A stretch of DNA of 64,000 nt from assembly GCA_010015805.1 (NCBI GenBank), contig ML978124.1, forward strand, positions 1,488,001-1,552,000, in the 5' to 3' direction. The position numbers and the translations under genes were made by a program. This DNA is from Rhizodiscina lignyota (Eukaryota > Ascomycota > Dothideomycetes > Aulographales > Rhizodiscinaceae). The notes beneath the pieces are model-generated. The model worked only from the letters and a program-made list of their open reading frames with translations, had not been told where the DNA came from and searched no databases. Shown here in pieces: positions 21,681 through 34,300 of the stretch; position 1 is the first letter of the stretch; each line of letters begins with the position of its first letter.

Positions 21681-22451
21681 GCAGATGGAGCAAACCAAAG
21701 TGCAAAGTGGGACTGGAAGGACCTTGTGCGAAGACATACTTATTTGGAAGTCGACTGTCGCATTTGTGAAATTTACGAGGTGGACAGCATAGAGCGAAAG
21801 AGTCATCACTGACAGCATGGGCCCTTTGAAGTGGTGATGCCGACGGCCCGGCTGGCATTCGGGTTGCATTTCATCGCATTCCATGGTGTTTATCTAATTT
21901 CTTGCATATTATCCGTATGAGTAGTCGAGTCCTGAAGTGAGCATACTAAAAGCAAAAGCAGAGCAGCGATGAAAGTATGGTTCTGGTAGATAATACGTGT
22001 GTTTGATCTTGAATAAATTGTAACAGCACGACAGTTGCTCAATTCCGTCAAATTGAACATCATCTAAGCGGGCTCCAAGCACAACACAGCTGTAATTCAA
22101 CGGCCTTGGAGGTTTTGCTAGATCAGCGTCTTGCTAGCTCAGTGCTAAAGCATACGGCTTCTAGGCCCTTGGATTGGTTATAAATCTCGTTTATGTAGTA
22201 ATTGAGGAAATTCGTAAGTTGCACAGCACTCGAGCTGACTCCTGGTGCGGTCAAACCGTAGCTCAACCACCTGGGAGGGCTTGTTCGCATTTGCGTTCTC
22301 CACCCAACACCACAGAAATCTCAAATTGAACTCCATGTTACTGTCCACACACATGAGATAGTGACCTTCAGCTCCACCTCCTTTATCCCTGTGACAAAAG
22401 CGTTACACGTTACATCCGAATTAATGAAAGTCGTGAAAAGGCTCTCCAACT
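21681..22451. other. Convergent spacer with possible tRNA-like relic
   Basis: Two 3' flanks. At about 22126-22191 the plus strand reads GCTAGCTCAGTGCTAAAGC, like a tRNA D-arm with an A-box, then ACGGCTTCTAGGCC and GGTTATAAATC, a weak B-box. Stem pairing is poor, so at most this is a decayed tRNA. Confidence 0.3.
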
Positions 22452-24044
22452 TTACACAATGACATCGGGGTTCTCCAACCTTCTCCTTGCCGTTCCAACG
22501 CCACTGACGCCCCCTTCCTGCTCTGCTCCGAGCCATGGCTTCTTCGACTCCCCGAGCACACTCTCCGTCAAATAGTAAGCAAAGTGACCCAAAATGATCA
22601 GCACAAAAGCGATGGGGTACATCCAGTGAATGTGCAAGTGGAACACCTGCACGCCGATGACCACGCCCCAGAAGTTGCCCGTCAGCAGAGAGATGTTGAA
22701 GAACGCCGCAGAAGTCAGACGGAAGAACAGCGGCGCGAGCGAGTAGAAGATGAACAGCATGGCCGTATAACCCACGATGTACCCAGCGACGGCGCCGTTC
22801 CATGTCGCCGTTCTGAAGGACGCCCGGTCAAAGATGCCGGCCTGCGTGCCATTGATGAGCATGCCCCAGAACGCCAGCTGGCCGACGACTTCGTACATTG
22901 GACGCTTGCTGACAAGAAACTCCTCGAAGCAATTACTGAGGCCATAGAATGTAGCGCCGAGCAGGGCGAAGAGGTCTCCCTTTAACGGGTCGAGTGAGGG
23001 TCCGCCGTTGCTCCCAGTGATGTGGTCAGACGCGAGCAGGAGACCCATGCCACCGACGCAGATGAGGATACCCAAATACTGCGCCAGGTGATAACGTACA
23101 TGGAGAAATATGAGAGACACGATCACCACAATAACGATGGCCCAGAAGTTGATGAGCTGTGCGGACAGAATGGTGGTCTGATAACGTTTCCGTCAGTATG
23201 TGATCCACAGTCCCATATGTAGGAGCGGAGAGATGAAAAACGTACATATCGGTAAGCGAGAACCACAAAGTAGTTCCCCTCGACGTCCATGAAGGCGAGA
23301 ATGAAATACCGCCATCCGTCGGTGAGAAGGAGCTTGCCCCATTTCTTAAAACCATATCGATAAATTGTATAACCTGAATAGACGGCGTTGAGAAGGACGT
23401 AATTAAAGAAGGTCTGGAAAGCCGGGATCGAAGTGCCTTCGTCGGCAAGCAGGCCAGAGAAAGTATTCGTCGCCGTGATGCAGAGTGCGAGGATCTGCCT
23501 GTGATTATGCTGTTAGCTGGGCCTTCGTTGATGCTGGCGTTAAAGAAACTCACCCAAGAACAAGAACGATCCAGAACTGCTTCGTCGTTAGATAGTCGAG
23601 CCACCTCCATTTCTTCTCTGGCACAGCGTCGACGTCTCCTCCGACAACCTCGGGCGCTCCAGGGCCCGTCTGCTCATTTCCAGAGCTGCCATCGCCACTG
23701 GCTGCATAGTCGTCGTCGGATTTCTTCGGTCGGACATGGGTCGTCTCGAGGATGACGGGTTCGACTTCGCCTTGCTTGGAGGGTGCCATTGCTGCTGCGG
23801 ATGACGACGATGAGACTGAGGCTGGATCTGCTGCTTTGCCTTTGCCGTCGGACTTGTGATTTCCTAGTAACGGTGCTGATTCGCCTAGCTCTTCAACTCC
23901 TTGGTCCTCTGCCTCCAATGGGTGGGAGGACGATAGTTCACTGGAGTTTTCTGGTACAGCGGCGCAAAACTCCAAAAGTCGCTCGCTGTTCGCTGATGCT
24001 GGCGGGGCCAGGTTCTGTGAAGGGAAGGAAGGAGAGGGCGGCAT
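22452..24044 (-). CDS. SLC35F1/F2-family transporter (DMT superfamily)
   Basis: A 489-residue membrane protein from exons 24044-23554, 23498-23246 and 23177-22452. About 155 polar residues (Ser/Glu/Asp rich, cytosolic) precede a core of about ten hydrophobic helices. The core begins at KKWRWLDYLTTKQFWIVLVLG and continues through TNTFSGLLADEG and YFVVLAYRYTTILSAQL, the pattern of the SLC35F (DUF914) group within the drug/metabolite transporter superfamily. Human and fission-yeast relatives are mostly orphan carriers, and the substrate here is unknown. The C-terminus is soluble and short. Each exon junction falls within or next to a conserved helix and restores it. Confidence 0.9.
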
Positions 24045-24665
24045 TGTGCGCTCGCCATTGTCTTTAAGTAAGTTCTTGGAATTACAGCCAGTGCCGCCTC
24101 TGGCGCGTTGTGTGGTGGGGTGGTACGAACTTCTTCGACAGGCAAGTGGTGGAGCTCGCCGCCACTCGCAGAAGAAATTCTTTTAGTGCGCCGACGGGCG
24201 AATCAGAGGCGATATTGTCGGTCTAGATGCGGGAGCACGGCAAAGTCAACCTGTTTGGGTTTGGAGTGATGGGCAGAGACACATGAGGGATTCTTCGAGG
24301 CTGCTATGGACTTTGTCAAGAATTGAGAAGCTGACTTTCAGGTGGTGATGGATGGTCGACAGGCGTACCCATGTCGGCAGAGTATCCGAGTTTGCATGGG
24401 CCAGGCTGCATCTTCGCGACGAACTGCAGTCCTTTTTGCTATGGCATCGTTCATTGCGTGCCCTGTTTCGCTACGCCATGTATCACTAGTCTCGGATAGA
24501 AGTCAAGGTCTTTGTCGGGAAGACGCCATGTTGATCCAAACGCCGCAGCATAGAGCTAACTACGTATAATTTTATCGACGTCTAAACGTCCCATTTGTGT
24601 ATGTACAACATGCGCAGACTCCAACAAACCTTTCCAGCGCCAATCAAGAAATAAGTCTTTGCTGC
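24045..24665. other. Intergenic spacer
   Basis: Promoter side of the SLC35F gene and the 3' flank of the next minus-strand gene. I see no gene; the short plus-strand frame at 24342-24569 has no protein-like features. Confidence 0.5.
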
Positions 24666-25631
24666 TCACGGAGTGCTGATTGAGGCTGGTCCGCTGTCAG
24701 AAAGTGGGCTTCGTGCACGCGGAGTACCCATTGGCGAGTTCCCAGCTGAAAGAGGCCCGAACGCTTGTCCAAGACTCATCTCCGACTTCACTCGCGCTAC
24801 GCTGGGGTATAAGTGGTTCGGGAGAGTTGATGTGGGAGAGCTTGGCCTGGAAGGTTTGTCCATCAACATGTCGTAGAGCTCGCGCTGACGAGGCGTCGCC
24901 GTTGACCTGATTTCAATTCCCTGGTCTGCAAGTTTGTGAGTCTGATGACAGTTTAGTGTCGGAGAATGTTGGCCTACCGGAATACTGGCTAGAGATTGAG
25001 GTTTGAGATGACTTTGAACTTGCATCGTTCGATTGCGCGTATTCCACGGATTCATCGACCGAGGCTGCGCAGCTGTCAGTATTGCAATATCGAATCGAAG
25101 CGCTCTGCGCATACTCTCTGTGGGTGCTACAGCTAAGGGAACTCTATGACGGGAAAGTGAGCTGGAATTGTTGGAGTGTGAAAAATATGTCCGGTGGCCC
25201 TGGGAGGCTGACGCGGAACCAGAGTTGGGGGAACTTCTCGAAGGAGATTGCCCTGGGCCATTGAGTGCAGGAGTTGTGAAGCTTGACGGGCCAGGTGGAA
25301 AGTATTGTGAGTACGATCTTGCCGATGTTGGCCTTTTTTGATAACTGCCGTGCCCGGGCCACTGAGGCTGGAAGGAGGGCGACAGCTGGCTTTCTGAGGC
25401 CATCAGCTCGTTCCTTCGCTTGTGCTGCTCGCGGATGCGCTCGCGAAGGTCGTCATTTACACCTCCACCCATACATGTAAGAGCATCTTGTGCTGCGTGT
25501 GTAGGCTTGTGCCTGTAAGATTGCTTTGGTGGGTTGGATGCTGTTTGCTGCTTCTGTTGTTGTTCGCTCGCCTGTTTCTGATGCTCCTCTGCCGCCCTCT
25601 TCGCACCTCGAATTCTTTCTAGAAGTCCCAT
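24666..25631 (-). CDS. Ser/Pro-rich orphan protein
   Basis: About 321 residues from the ATG at 25631, which starts MGLLERIRGAKRAAEEHQ; the frame is open upstream to 25733. An N-terminal basic helix with a Gln-rich run (about 1-35) is followed by a second charged helix (DDLRERIREQHKRRNEL). The rest is long and disordered, rich in Ser and Pro, ending in SP-rich motifs that could be phosphosites. One segment (TPRQRELYDMLMDK) looks helical and may be conserved. A 36-nt in-frame stretch (24942-24977) begins GTAGG, ends CATCAG and contains an ACTAAACT branch-like site, so it may be a tiny intron. Function is unknown. Confidence 0.6.
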   Translation of the reverse strand: MGLLERIRGAKRAAEEHQKQASEQQQKQQTASNPPKQSYRHKPTHAAQDALTCMGGGVNDDLRERIREQHKRRNELMASESQLSPSFQPQWPGHGSYQKRPTSARSYSQYFPPGPSSFTTPALNGPGQSPSRSSPNSGSASASQGHRTYFSHSNNSSSLSRHRVPLAVAPTESMRRALRFDIAILTAAQPRSMNPWNTRNRTMQVQSHLKPQSLASIPVGQHSPTLNCHQTHKLADQGIEIRSTATPRQRELYDMLMDKPSRPSSPTSTLPNHLYPSVARVKSEMSLGQAFGPLSAGNSPMGTPRARSPLSDSGPASISTP

Positions 25632-26680
25632 CCTGAAATGCTGATGGAGAGCGTGGGTGTATGAATCTTCTAGGAAGAAAGGAGAGGAATGACGCTTGTT
25701 TTCTGAGTTACTAGTGAAGATGGAAAAGATCAAGCAAGGACATTCTTCTATGGGGGAGCCTGCTATTTGATCTCCTCGGCACCGGTCGATCTAGCGCACC
25801 TGCAACTTCGATGTTGAAGTGCACATATCCGAAACATCATCGTCTTTGGGGAATCGGCTGTCCCAGATCGGAAGGCTAGACTTAGACGATGAGGATCGAG
25901 TGTATGTCCCAAATGCCATTTATGGATTTTGTTCTGACGCCCTCGGCAAAAAGTGAACCCTGGACAAGTCGAGATCCGGAGAATTGAAGCCCTATTACTA
26001 TGGCCGCAGTTATGTGATTCCTTAGCCGGAAGAAGTGACGAATAATGAGATCCGACGTCTCAAGCATACAAGGTAAAGTACGGAGTAATAGAAATTAAGC
26101 AGAATGATAGGCTCACTGCAGCACTTGAATTAAAAGAACGAATGGAATAAATTCGACCTCACAGACCCTTTCAAATGGGAAAATTGAATGGGAAACCGTA
26201 CGGAATGGCCGACCGGCTACTGCCTGAAGCCTGCTCTCCCGAAACTTCGATCGATCATGTCTCGAGTTCGCCACAATCATGCCGGAGATCGTGCCACTCA
26301 AGACCATGGAATTGAAGCGCTTCCAATTTGAAAGAGACTAGATGACATATGATACGGAACATTGAGTGCAATGCGCAGCGACCGTGCCGGGCGAGAACTG
26401 CAGTGATCGACGCCCTGACGCCTCGCAGCGCGCCAAGGCCCGCAACACTGGCTTTGACGCCATTGCCAGCTTTAGCACCCTACCCTACCACTTCGTGCCA
26501 CGCCAAAAGCCATTCCTTACCGAGCGAGCCTCAACTCTCCGAACGCCTGCGAGACCCTCACCAGCACCCACGAGCAGCGTGTTCCTTGCACAAGCTGGCT
26601 CTCTCTACTTGCGCGCGCATTTCAGACGGCCTGGCTGCTCTCTGCGGAGACACAGGCGCTGAACCGTAACAACCTCTACT
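25632..26680. promoter_or_regulatory. Divergent intergenic upstream of PSY2
   Basis: About 1 kb between divergent starts. Two overlapping open frames (about 26349-26669) end just before the PSY2 ATG. They are in the probable 5' UTR and may include upstream ORFs, but their composition does not suggest a conserved protein. Confidence 0.45.
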
Positions 26681-29600
26681 ATGGCACAGGTGCTGCCACA
26701 ATCGGCCAACGAGCGCAAGCGCGTAAAAGTCTACGAACTCAAAAGCAACGACTGGTTCGATCGCGGCACTGGCTTCTGCACTGGCACCGTCGTCAACGTG
26801 AGTCTCTCCGCTGCGTTGCTGGTTTTGTCGACGCGCATCGCTCTCACGCGACGTTTTGATCGAGGGGAGCCGCGTTGCCTTGACGTGCATCCGACTGACT
26901 CTGCCACATCTAGGACGAGGCGCGCATACATGTACAGTCCGAAGACGAACCTATACGCACACTTCTGGAGACAAAGATATCAAAGGATGATGGCTACCAG
27001 AAACAACAAGGTACTTTCGCCGCGGGCGAGATTGGCCTGGGTGGTGCTCACCGGGAAACAGATACACTCATTGTGTGGACGGAGCAAAATGGCACGGACA
27101 TGGCTCTCAGTTTTCAAGAGGCGGAAGGATGTGGGGCAATATGGTTTGTGGACGCGCTCTCTTTCAACACAAACATGATAGTAACACTCACCAGGGACTT
27201 CGTGAGCGATATCCAACAGAGACTCGGGGGATTGCCGCCTGGAGGTACGTAACACGCCGAGCAGTCGACCTCAGATGTCTGAACGATTGACACAATTCCT
27301 CGTGCATTTCTGCTACGTCGCATGCTGACTGGTTTTATCGCAGATGATGGTCTCTCGGACGAAGCTCTCGATGGCATGCATGCAGTCATGCTCCCCCCAC
27401 CAGACCTAAGTAACCTTCAAGAAATTGAGAACATGATGCGAATGGCGAACGGATCAGCAGCTGGTCGCGATGCCTTGACGAAGTTCGTTGTCTCGGCGGA
27501 TTACATATCTAAACTCGTCCCACTTGTCGAAATCGCGGAAAACTCAGAAGATCTCCAAAACCTCCACCGGCTATGTACCATCATGAAGACTCTCATTCTC
27601 TTGAACGACACTGCGATAATCGAATTCATTGTCAACGACGACATTATCCTCGGCGTGGTCGGCGCTCTAGAATGTAAGTGAAATAGTTTACACAGAGGTC
27701 AAGATCACTAACACCTGGCAGACGATCCAGATTTCCCGAGTCATAAGGCAAATCACCGCCAATACCTCTCTGACGAATCACATTTCAAGGAAGTCGTCAG
27801 AATAGAGGACGATAACGTTAAGAGGAAGATCCATTACACATACCGGCTTCAGTACCTCAAAGACGTCGTTCTCGCCCGCATCCTCGACGATCCTACCTTC
27901 TCCGTCCTCAACTCTCTCATCTTCTTCCACCAAGTCGATATTGTCCAGCACCTCCAGGCAAACATGCCATTCCTAAAGGAGCTCTTCGGCATCTTCGGTC
28001 CGCAGGAAACTGACGGTCAACGCAAAAAGGATGCCGTTCTCTTCATACAGAACTGTTGCGCGATAGCGAAGAGCTTGCAGGCGCAGCCGCGAGCTCAGCT
28101 ATACCAGAATCTCATCAACTGCGGCCTATTCACGGTCATCACCTTTGCCTTACGACACCAAGATGCGTCAGTACGTGTCGCAGGAACCGATATCCTCGTT
28201 GCTCTCATTGACCACGATGCCCTAATGATTCGGGGTCAAATCTTCAAAGCCATAAATGACAAAACGAAGCCTCTTACCGACACACTGATTGAGCTGCTAT
28301 TGGTGGAAGTCGATTTGGGTGTCAAAGCGCAAATGGCTGACGCGATCAAAGTTCTACTCGACCCCAACGCCAATACCGCCACCATGGAAACCTTCAATCG
28401 CTCAAACAACGATTTTCTAAAAGTCCGTAGCAACATAGGTGTGCCCCCCCAGTCTGAATTATTCATCCAAAACTTTTACGACGAATCAGCGAGAAAGCTA
28501 TTTCGACCCCTCAGGGAACTTGAAAGTCAGAAGTCCATGAAGGACCTCACAATTCAGGAAGTATCCCTCTACTCCCATCTCGTCGAAGTGCTCTGCTTCT
28601 TCATCCGGCAACACTCCTTCCGCAGCAGATCGTTCATCCAGTCTGAAGGACTTGCTTCTAGGGTGGCTCAGTTGATGAGCTGCCCTGAGAAGCATCTCAA
28701 GCTCAGTAAGTATTTACTTAAAAGCTGTACCCCACACTCCTAACATCTATCGTTAGCTGCTTTGAAATATTTCCGAACCTGTGTTGGCCTTCACGAGACC
28801 TTCCACCACGATGAAATCATTAAAAATCGTCTGTTCGACCCTATCCTTGACATACTCTTCGAAACAATGCCCCGCGACAATCTCTTGAACTCCGCGTGTC
28901 TCGAACTCTTCGAATTCATCAAACGAGAGAACATCAAAGATCTCATTATGCACCTCGTGGAGAACTACCGTGACAAGCTCGAACAAATCACCTACGTCGA
29001 TACCTTCCAGAGTTTGATCTTGAAGTACGAGCAGCAGAAGCACTCACAGGCAAATCAATCCTACTCTTCAGTGGATACTGAACCGGCTACTGTGACACCA
29101 ACTCGCGCCGCTGTCAACGGTGGTAGATGGCAAGGTCTCAAAGATGCGGATGCTGAAGAGGAGGCGTACTTCAATGGCGAAGAGACTGAAGAAGATGAGG
29201 AGGCGTTGACGATTGGCAAGGATGACGTCGGCAAATCCATGGTTAATGGTGCAAGTCTCCTCAATAGGCCCTTGGTCGATTATCCCGATGATGACGACGA
29301 TGCCATGGACATCCTTACTACGGAAGCGATACCCGGCAAAAATACCGCGCCGCATCCCGAGAATGGCGATGAGGCTCCCGCGCCGAAGCCTGCCGATGAT
29401 CCCGAGGACAAGGCTCTTGACGAGCAGAAGCAAGCGCCGACACCACCACCTGAGCGGATTACCGAGAAGAGAAGGCGGGAAGAAGATGAGGAAGATGAGT
29501 TGGGAAAGCTGTCTGCCACCGGGAGCACCAACAAGAGGAGGAGCTCTTCGTCGGCCGGAAGCGATGTCAGCGCGACGGGTAATACGGCCCAGCAGACGCA

Positions 29601-29721
29601 TTTTCTGCGAAAGAAAAAGAGCACGACGTTGGCTAAAGATGGAGGAGGCCCGAAGAAAATATCTATAACCTATGCAGTGAAGGGTGGAAATGCTGCAGAC
29701 AAGACAGAAGACGCTTCTTGA
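26681..29721 (+). CDS. PSY2: Protein phosphatase 4 regulatory subunit 3 (Psy2/SMEK)
   Basis: An 891-residue protein that targets PP4 to substrates in DNA-damage recovery and cell-cycle control. Six exons: 26681-26797, 26914-27010, 27062-27244, 27344-27673, 27722-28705 and 28757-29721, in frame overall. The N-terminal PH/EVH1-like domain (about 12-115) starts KRVKVYELKSNDWFDRGTG and includes DTLIVWTEQNG. The SMK-1 (DUF625) domain follows from about 160 (LPPPDLSNLQEIENMM, IIEFIVNDDIILGVVGALEYDPDFP), then an ARM/HEAT-type helical region to about 680. The last 200 residues are disordered, with an acidic block (EEEAYFNGEETEEDEEA), KRRREEDEEDELG and a basic end. The second intron (51 nt) is open in frame; its removal is supported by the restored QKQQDTLIVWTE. 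Confidence 0.94.
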
Positions 29722-31357
29722 CGACTTATGGGCTCTTGTTCTTCTTCACAGCCTTGAATCAGCTCGCTTTCCAAGTCTTGGGTCCTGGGTCGTTTTCTAT
29801 CACGGCGTACAGGAGCAAAACGGTGCATGAGGAGCGTTCTCTACAGGAACCGGGCGCTCGGCATAAAAAATTTCACCACCCCATTGACTGCGTTGCGCTT
29901 TGGATCGGCAGGCGGTCGGCTATTGAATGATCACAAACCATGAGAAATGGTCAACGTTGACGGGCTGCATGGATGCGTTGCATTACGTTCTACTTTGATG
30001 TTATTATACCTTTTTGCTTTGAGCGCTTGGGTCACTCGCGGAAGTAGGTGGCGGCGCTCTGTTTTTCTTCATGAGCTATACTTTGCCCTCCAGGGGGACT
30101 TTACAAAGTGGACAAGCTTGATCATGATGGTAGCCGGAAAGGATCGAGGTTGGTCACTATGAGTTTGCTACACACTGGGTTGGTGTGGCTACAGCTTTGT
30201 ATGTACGACGACGAAGATGGTGAATATGACCATATCGGCATACGCGCTCTCCTGTCCTCAATGCCGGTGATGCCTGTGACCCATTCGCGAACTCGCCCCC
30301 ATGCTCCACGTGCAGCCAGGCTCTCGCCTTAGTAAGCCAGATGACCCCCGTGATTTATCGTGCAGCTCGAAAGAGCGCAGCACTGTTAAGCCCATTTAGC
30401 CTTGTGATAATACAAGTGCAGCTGGAAGTCTTGAATGTATGTCATAAGGTGGCCTGGCACTTTGTATGTTGCACTGTCCGAGCAGCATTTTAAAAATTGT
30501 CCAGCGCCAATCAGAATCAACGTCATAGGCCGACCTTACCCAAAGTGGACCGGGAGCCACAAACGCGTCACGCAGGAACGGGCAAGCAACAGCGTTCTGT
30601 TCACCCTGGGAATGCCATCGAAGGGGCTGAAGTGATGTCGATGGAATCGAAATGTGAGGACAGAAGGCTTCCTAATTCAAGTGAGACCATAATACTCTGG
30701 CCAGCCAACATGGACAATGGAAATTTTCCGAAAGCAGCATATCCAATTCAAAATGCTCGTGAGCGCGCGCCCTGCGTATAACAGCGTCGATTTCCTGCAT
30801 GATGGCAATCATTGCCATCTCAAAATGGCAAATTGCAAGCATTTGGAAGAAGGGAATCAATTGTACAGTCATGGAGAGGGGAAATGCTGCGGCGACTCCC
30901 ATTTCTTCACCTGGGCGGTTAATCCTCGGCTTTGAGACCTTACCACCTTTGACCCTCTGCTCATAGCATGCTGGGCCTAAATGGGCATGCACCCGTCCTC
31001 TAGCCTTTTCTTTCAAACACCATGCTTCCTTCATCCAACGCGACCACCGTCCGCCCCCGCAACGTCAACCACCACCTCGCGACACGTCCACCACCGCCAG
31101 ACGCGTTCCGAGCGATATAAATTCCTCCTCCGCACACTCTCCTCCCCCGCGACTATCACCAACCTAGCTTTCCACCGGCGCGCGCGTGTACAACCGCCAC
31201 AAGGCCCGGAATTCCAATCGCCCGTCCACGAGCGTGTGGAATTCATCAGACATCATCGGCATTTGGACGGGGAACACATTTCGGCGAAGGCAATACTGGG
31301 TACAGCTCTCGTGCTCTGCGGAGCGGGAGGGCGAACCCCGACGGAGTCTTGAACAAA
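29722..31357. other. Long intergenic, PSY2 to ITC1
   Basis: 1.6 kb between tandem genes. The part before ITC1 (about 31000-31340) is C-rich and contains open but non-protein-like frames; it probably includes the promoter and 5' UTR. I see no RNA gene or repeat. Confidence 0.45.
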
Positions 31358-34300
31358 ATGGTACGGAGTATGCTGGACGTGATTGCTGAGGATCAATAGC
31401 TGAGAGGAGTGTATAGGTTCAATACAAACGGAAGCCTGTGCGATTCTTGTCGCCGCCGACTAAGATGGACAATCATGTCGAGGTTCGTGGAAATGTGTGA
31501 GCGCTGTCGAGCGCGTGTGGCTGACGGAACCGTCTAGGTTTGGGGCATAGACGAAACTGGAGAGGTCTTCACGGATTACGAGAGTTATCTGCAACGGTAA
31601 GAACGACATTCGCGGACACTATACAAATGGCTGACGTTGAAATATTACAGGCGCGACTTCTACAATCAGGCAAGCGACCATCTTCATATTACCTTAGTGC
31701 CTCAGAATCAAGCTCGAATGTCTTTCGCTAACACAGGTGCAGAGGAAGTTTACCTGCGACATCACCGGCCATTCGGGCCTTACTTACTTTGAAGCCCTGA
31801 ACAGCGAGGTTCGAGCGTCCAACAACTCGCCCTTGTAGATGCGAGCTAATCTGAAGAGTAGTTACATGGTTCTAGGGATGTTGAAAGCAACTTTCCTGAG
31901 CCACTCCGCGAACCAGTTCTGCGCAGAGTTCAGTTCTCACAAACTGCGCGGCTGGATGACCTAGGTTTGTCTTCCACCTCAATCCGTAATTTCCTCAACA
32001 ATTGACTAACCTAAACTTATGTAGTGAACGAAGTCCATGAAGTAAGGAAGGATCTCCAAACAGTTTCCAAGAAGTCTTACTAACCAGTATTTAGCACTTC
32101 AAAGAAGACTTCTTTCCCGGAGAGCAAATTATTGCTACCAACGAGCAGAACGACCGACTTGAAGGCACAATTCGCGAAAAAGTATCGTTCCCTGCCTACA
32201 TTGATAAGGGTGTCCAAGTTCGTGCAGCTATCTCAAATTACTTCGTACAGTTAAGCACGGGTACGGGTAATGATTCGGAAGCTTTCTTCGACAATCATCA
32301 CCTTACGCGAGACCGGAAGGTGTTCTCAAAACTTCTACTTAAATCCTTTCTAAAGCATTCGATTACGCGAGAGCCACATCACAATGCCGTCTGGATGGTG
32401 AAAGAGCACATTGCGCAAGAGTACCGGATTAGCACCGAGCTGCCACCACATCTTCAACCGCAGGTCATAGCGGAAAGCCGGAGGCTTATGGCTGGAAAGA
32501 TGAAACATGCTGTAGAGATGGGACCGAATGGGCAGTACTATTTCATCCCGAACCACGGTGCAATGGATCCGAACCAAGCGTTAGCAATACGGCAAGGACC
32601 AAAGGGACGGGGTAAAGCTCTTGCCAGCCATCCCGGCGCACACGATCCGCACTTCATTCCGTACCAACAAGGCGTCACACCACCTCCAGGAGTCCAATAC
32701 CTTACACCTTCCCTTCACCCTCTTATGCCTTACGGTGCAGATTTCAGTCAGTTTCAACCTTGGGCAGGTCCCGTCCCCACAACAATGCCTCAGAAACCGC
32801 CTCCTCCGCCACCCGTCAAGTATCCTATTGACGATCTTGAGGTTCCTCCTAAGAACAACGGTGTTCAAAGACCAACACTCAAGTTCATCGGCAGACAGGT
32901 CAAAAAGGGCGAGCCGAACGGGACGAACGAAGAAACAGACGAAGAAACAGATTACAGCGAAATCCGCATGGAATCCGTCGGCTTGCTATTAGAGATTTGG
33001 AATACGCTAAATGTGCATGAAACGGTATTTGTCCTGGATTCATTCACATTCGATGACTTGCTTGAGGCCATGCGCTTCTCATCGGACGAGGTCGAATGCC
33101 AGCTCTTTAATGAGATTCATTGCGCAGTCCTTAAGCAGCTCGTCAATACGGACGGCAAGCTCCTCGTGGACCTCCCAGAGATTGAGGAAGAGGATTCCGA
33201 TGAAGAAGAGGAAGAGGAATCTGCAGAGGCAACACCAGAGCCTGAACCGCCTAAACGTACCACTCGTGGCAGCCTTCGGAAAGCCGAAGCTGAAGCGCTT
33301 CAGAAAGATAGAAGCCCGAGCGTGGACCCTAATAAACCGGCCCATCGAGCTGCTGAAATGCTCTCCGATTTTGAGTGGATTGATCATCTGAAGGACAGAG
33401 ATTTCCGATCCGGTGGTTGGCAAACCATCATGGTTGGCATTTTGCACCAACTGTCCTTGGATGAGCGACACAAGGAGGAATGCGAGGACATATTAAAGCA
33501 GCTGGCGCCTACTGACATGTCACCCACAAGGGAGACTGCCAAAACCTGCTATACTTGGATGGATGTGAACTCAAAGATCAAGGCGCTCCAGATCATCTGC
33601 ATGCTTAGCGTCACCACGAGAGCTATTAGGGAATACCTAGAAAACTGCAGCGAAGCGATGACGGAGCTGAGGAAGCAGAAGATTGAGTACCAGAGGATGA
33701 GAAAGCCTCTGTACGTTGATGAATCCCGCTTAATTTATTTATTTTTTACTGACTTTCAGCAGCGTTGAAGAGCTCCGAGAGCTTGACGACCAGCGGAAAG
33801 CTCTGATACTGGAGGAGCAGCCTCCCCCACCTGTCGCTAACGGTACTGAAGCCCACGATACCAGCATGGCAGACACGACCGCAGAATTGATCGCATCATC
33901 ACCCGAATCTGATGATCCTGAAGATGAAGAGGAAGTGTCTACGCGCGCTCTCCGTCGAGGTCAGGAACGTAAGCGTAAACGGGACGAGAATAGCGCGAGG
34001 CGCGAAAAGGAGAAGAAAGAGAAAGCCGATGCGAAGAACCCGAAAATGTCTGCCAAGATGAAGAAGATTATCCGCGACATCGAAAAGAAGAAGGAGAAGA
34101 TAAAAGAGTGCGAGGACAAGATCGCGGAGTACGATAATGACCTCCGTGAAGCGAACTGTCAGCGGACGAAGCTACTGGGCAAGGACAGATTTTCTAATCG
34201 GTACTGGTGGTTTGAGAAAAACGGTATGCCATTCAGTGGTATGCCGGACAGCTCAACTGCACACTACGGATATGCGAACGGCAGGATTTGGGTCCAAGGT

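Noticed and set aside
25082-25139. Second candidate intron in the Ser/Pro-rich orphan
   Set aside because: It has splice-like ends (GTAGC...TGACAG) but is 58 nt long, and removing it shifts into a stop after a few codons.
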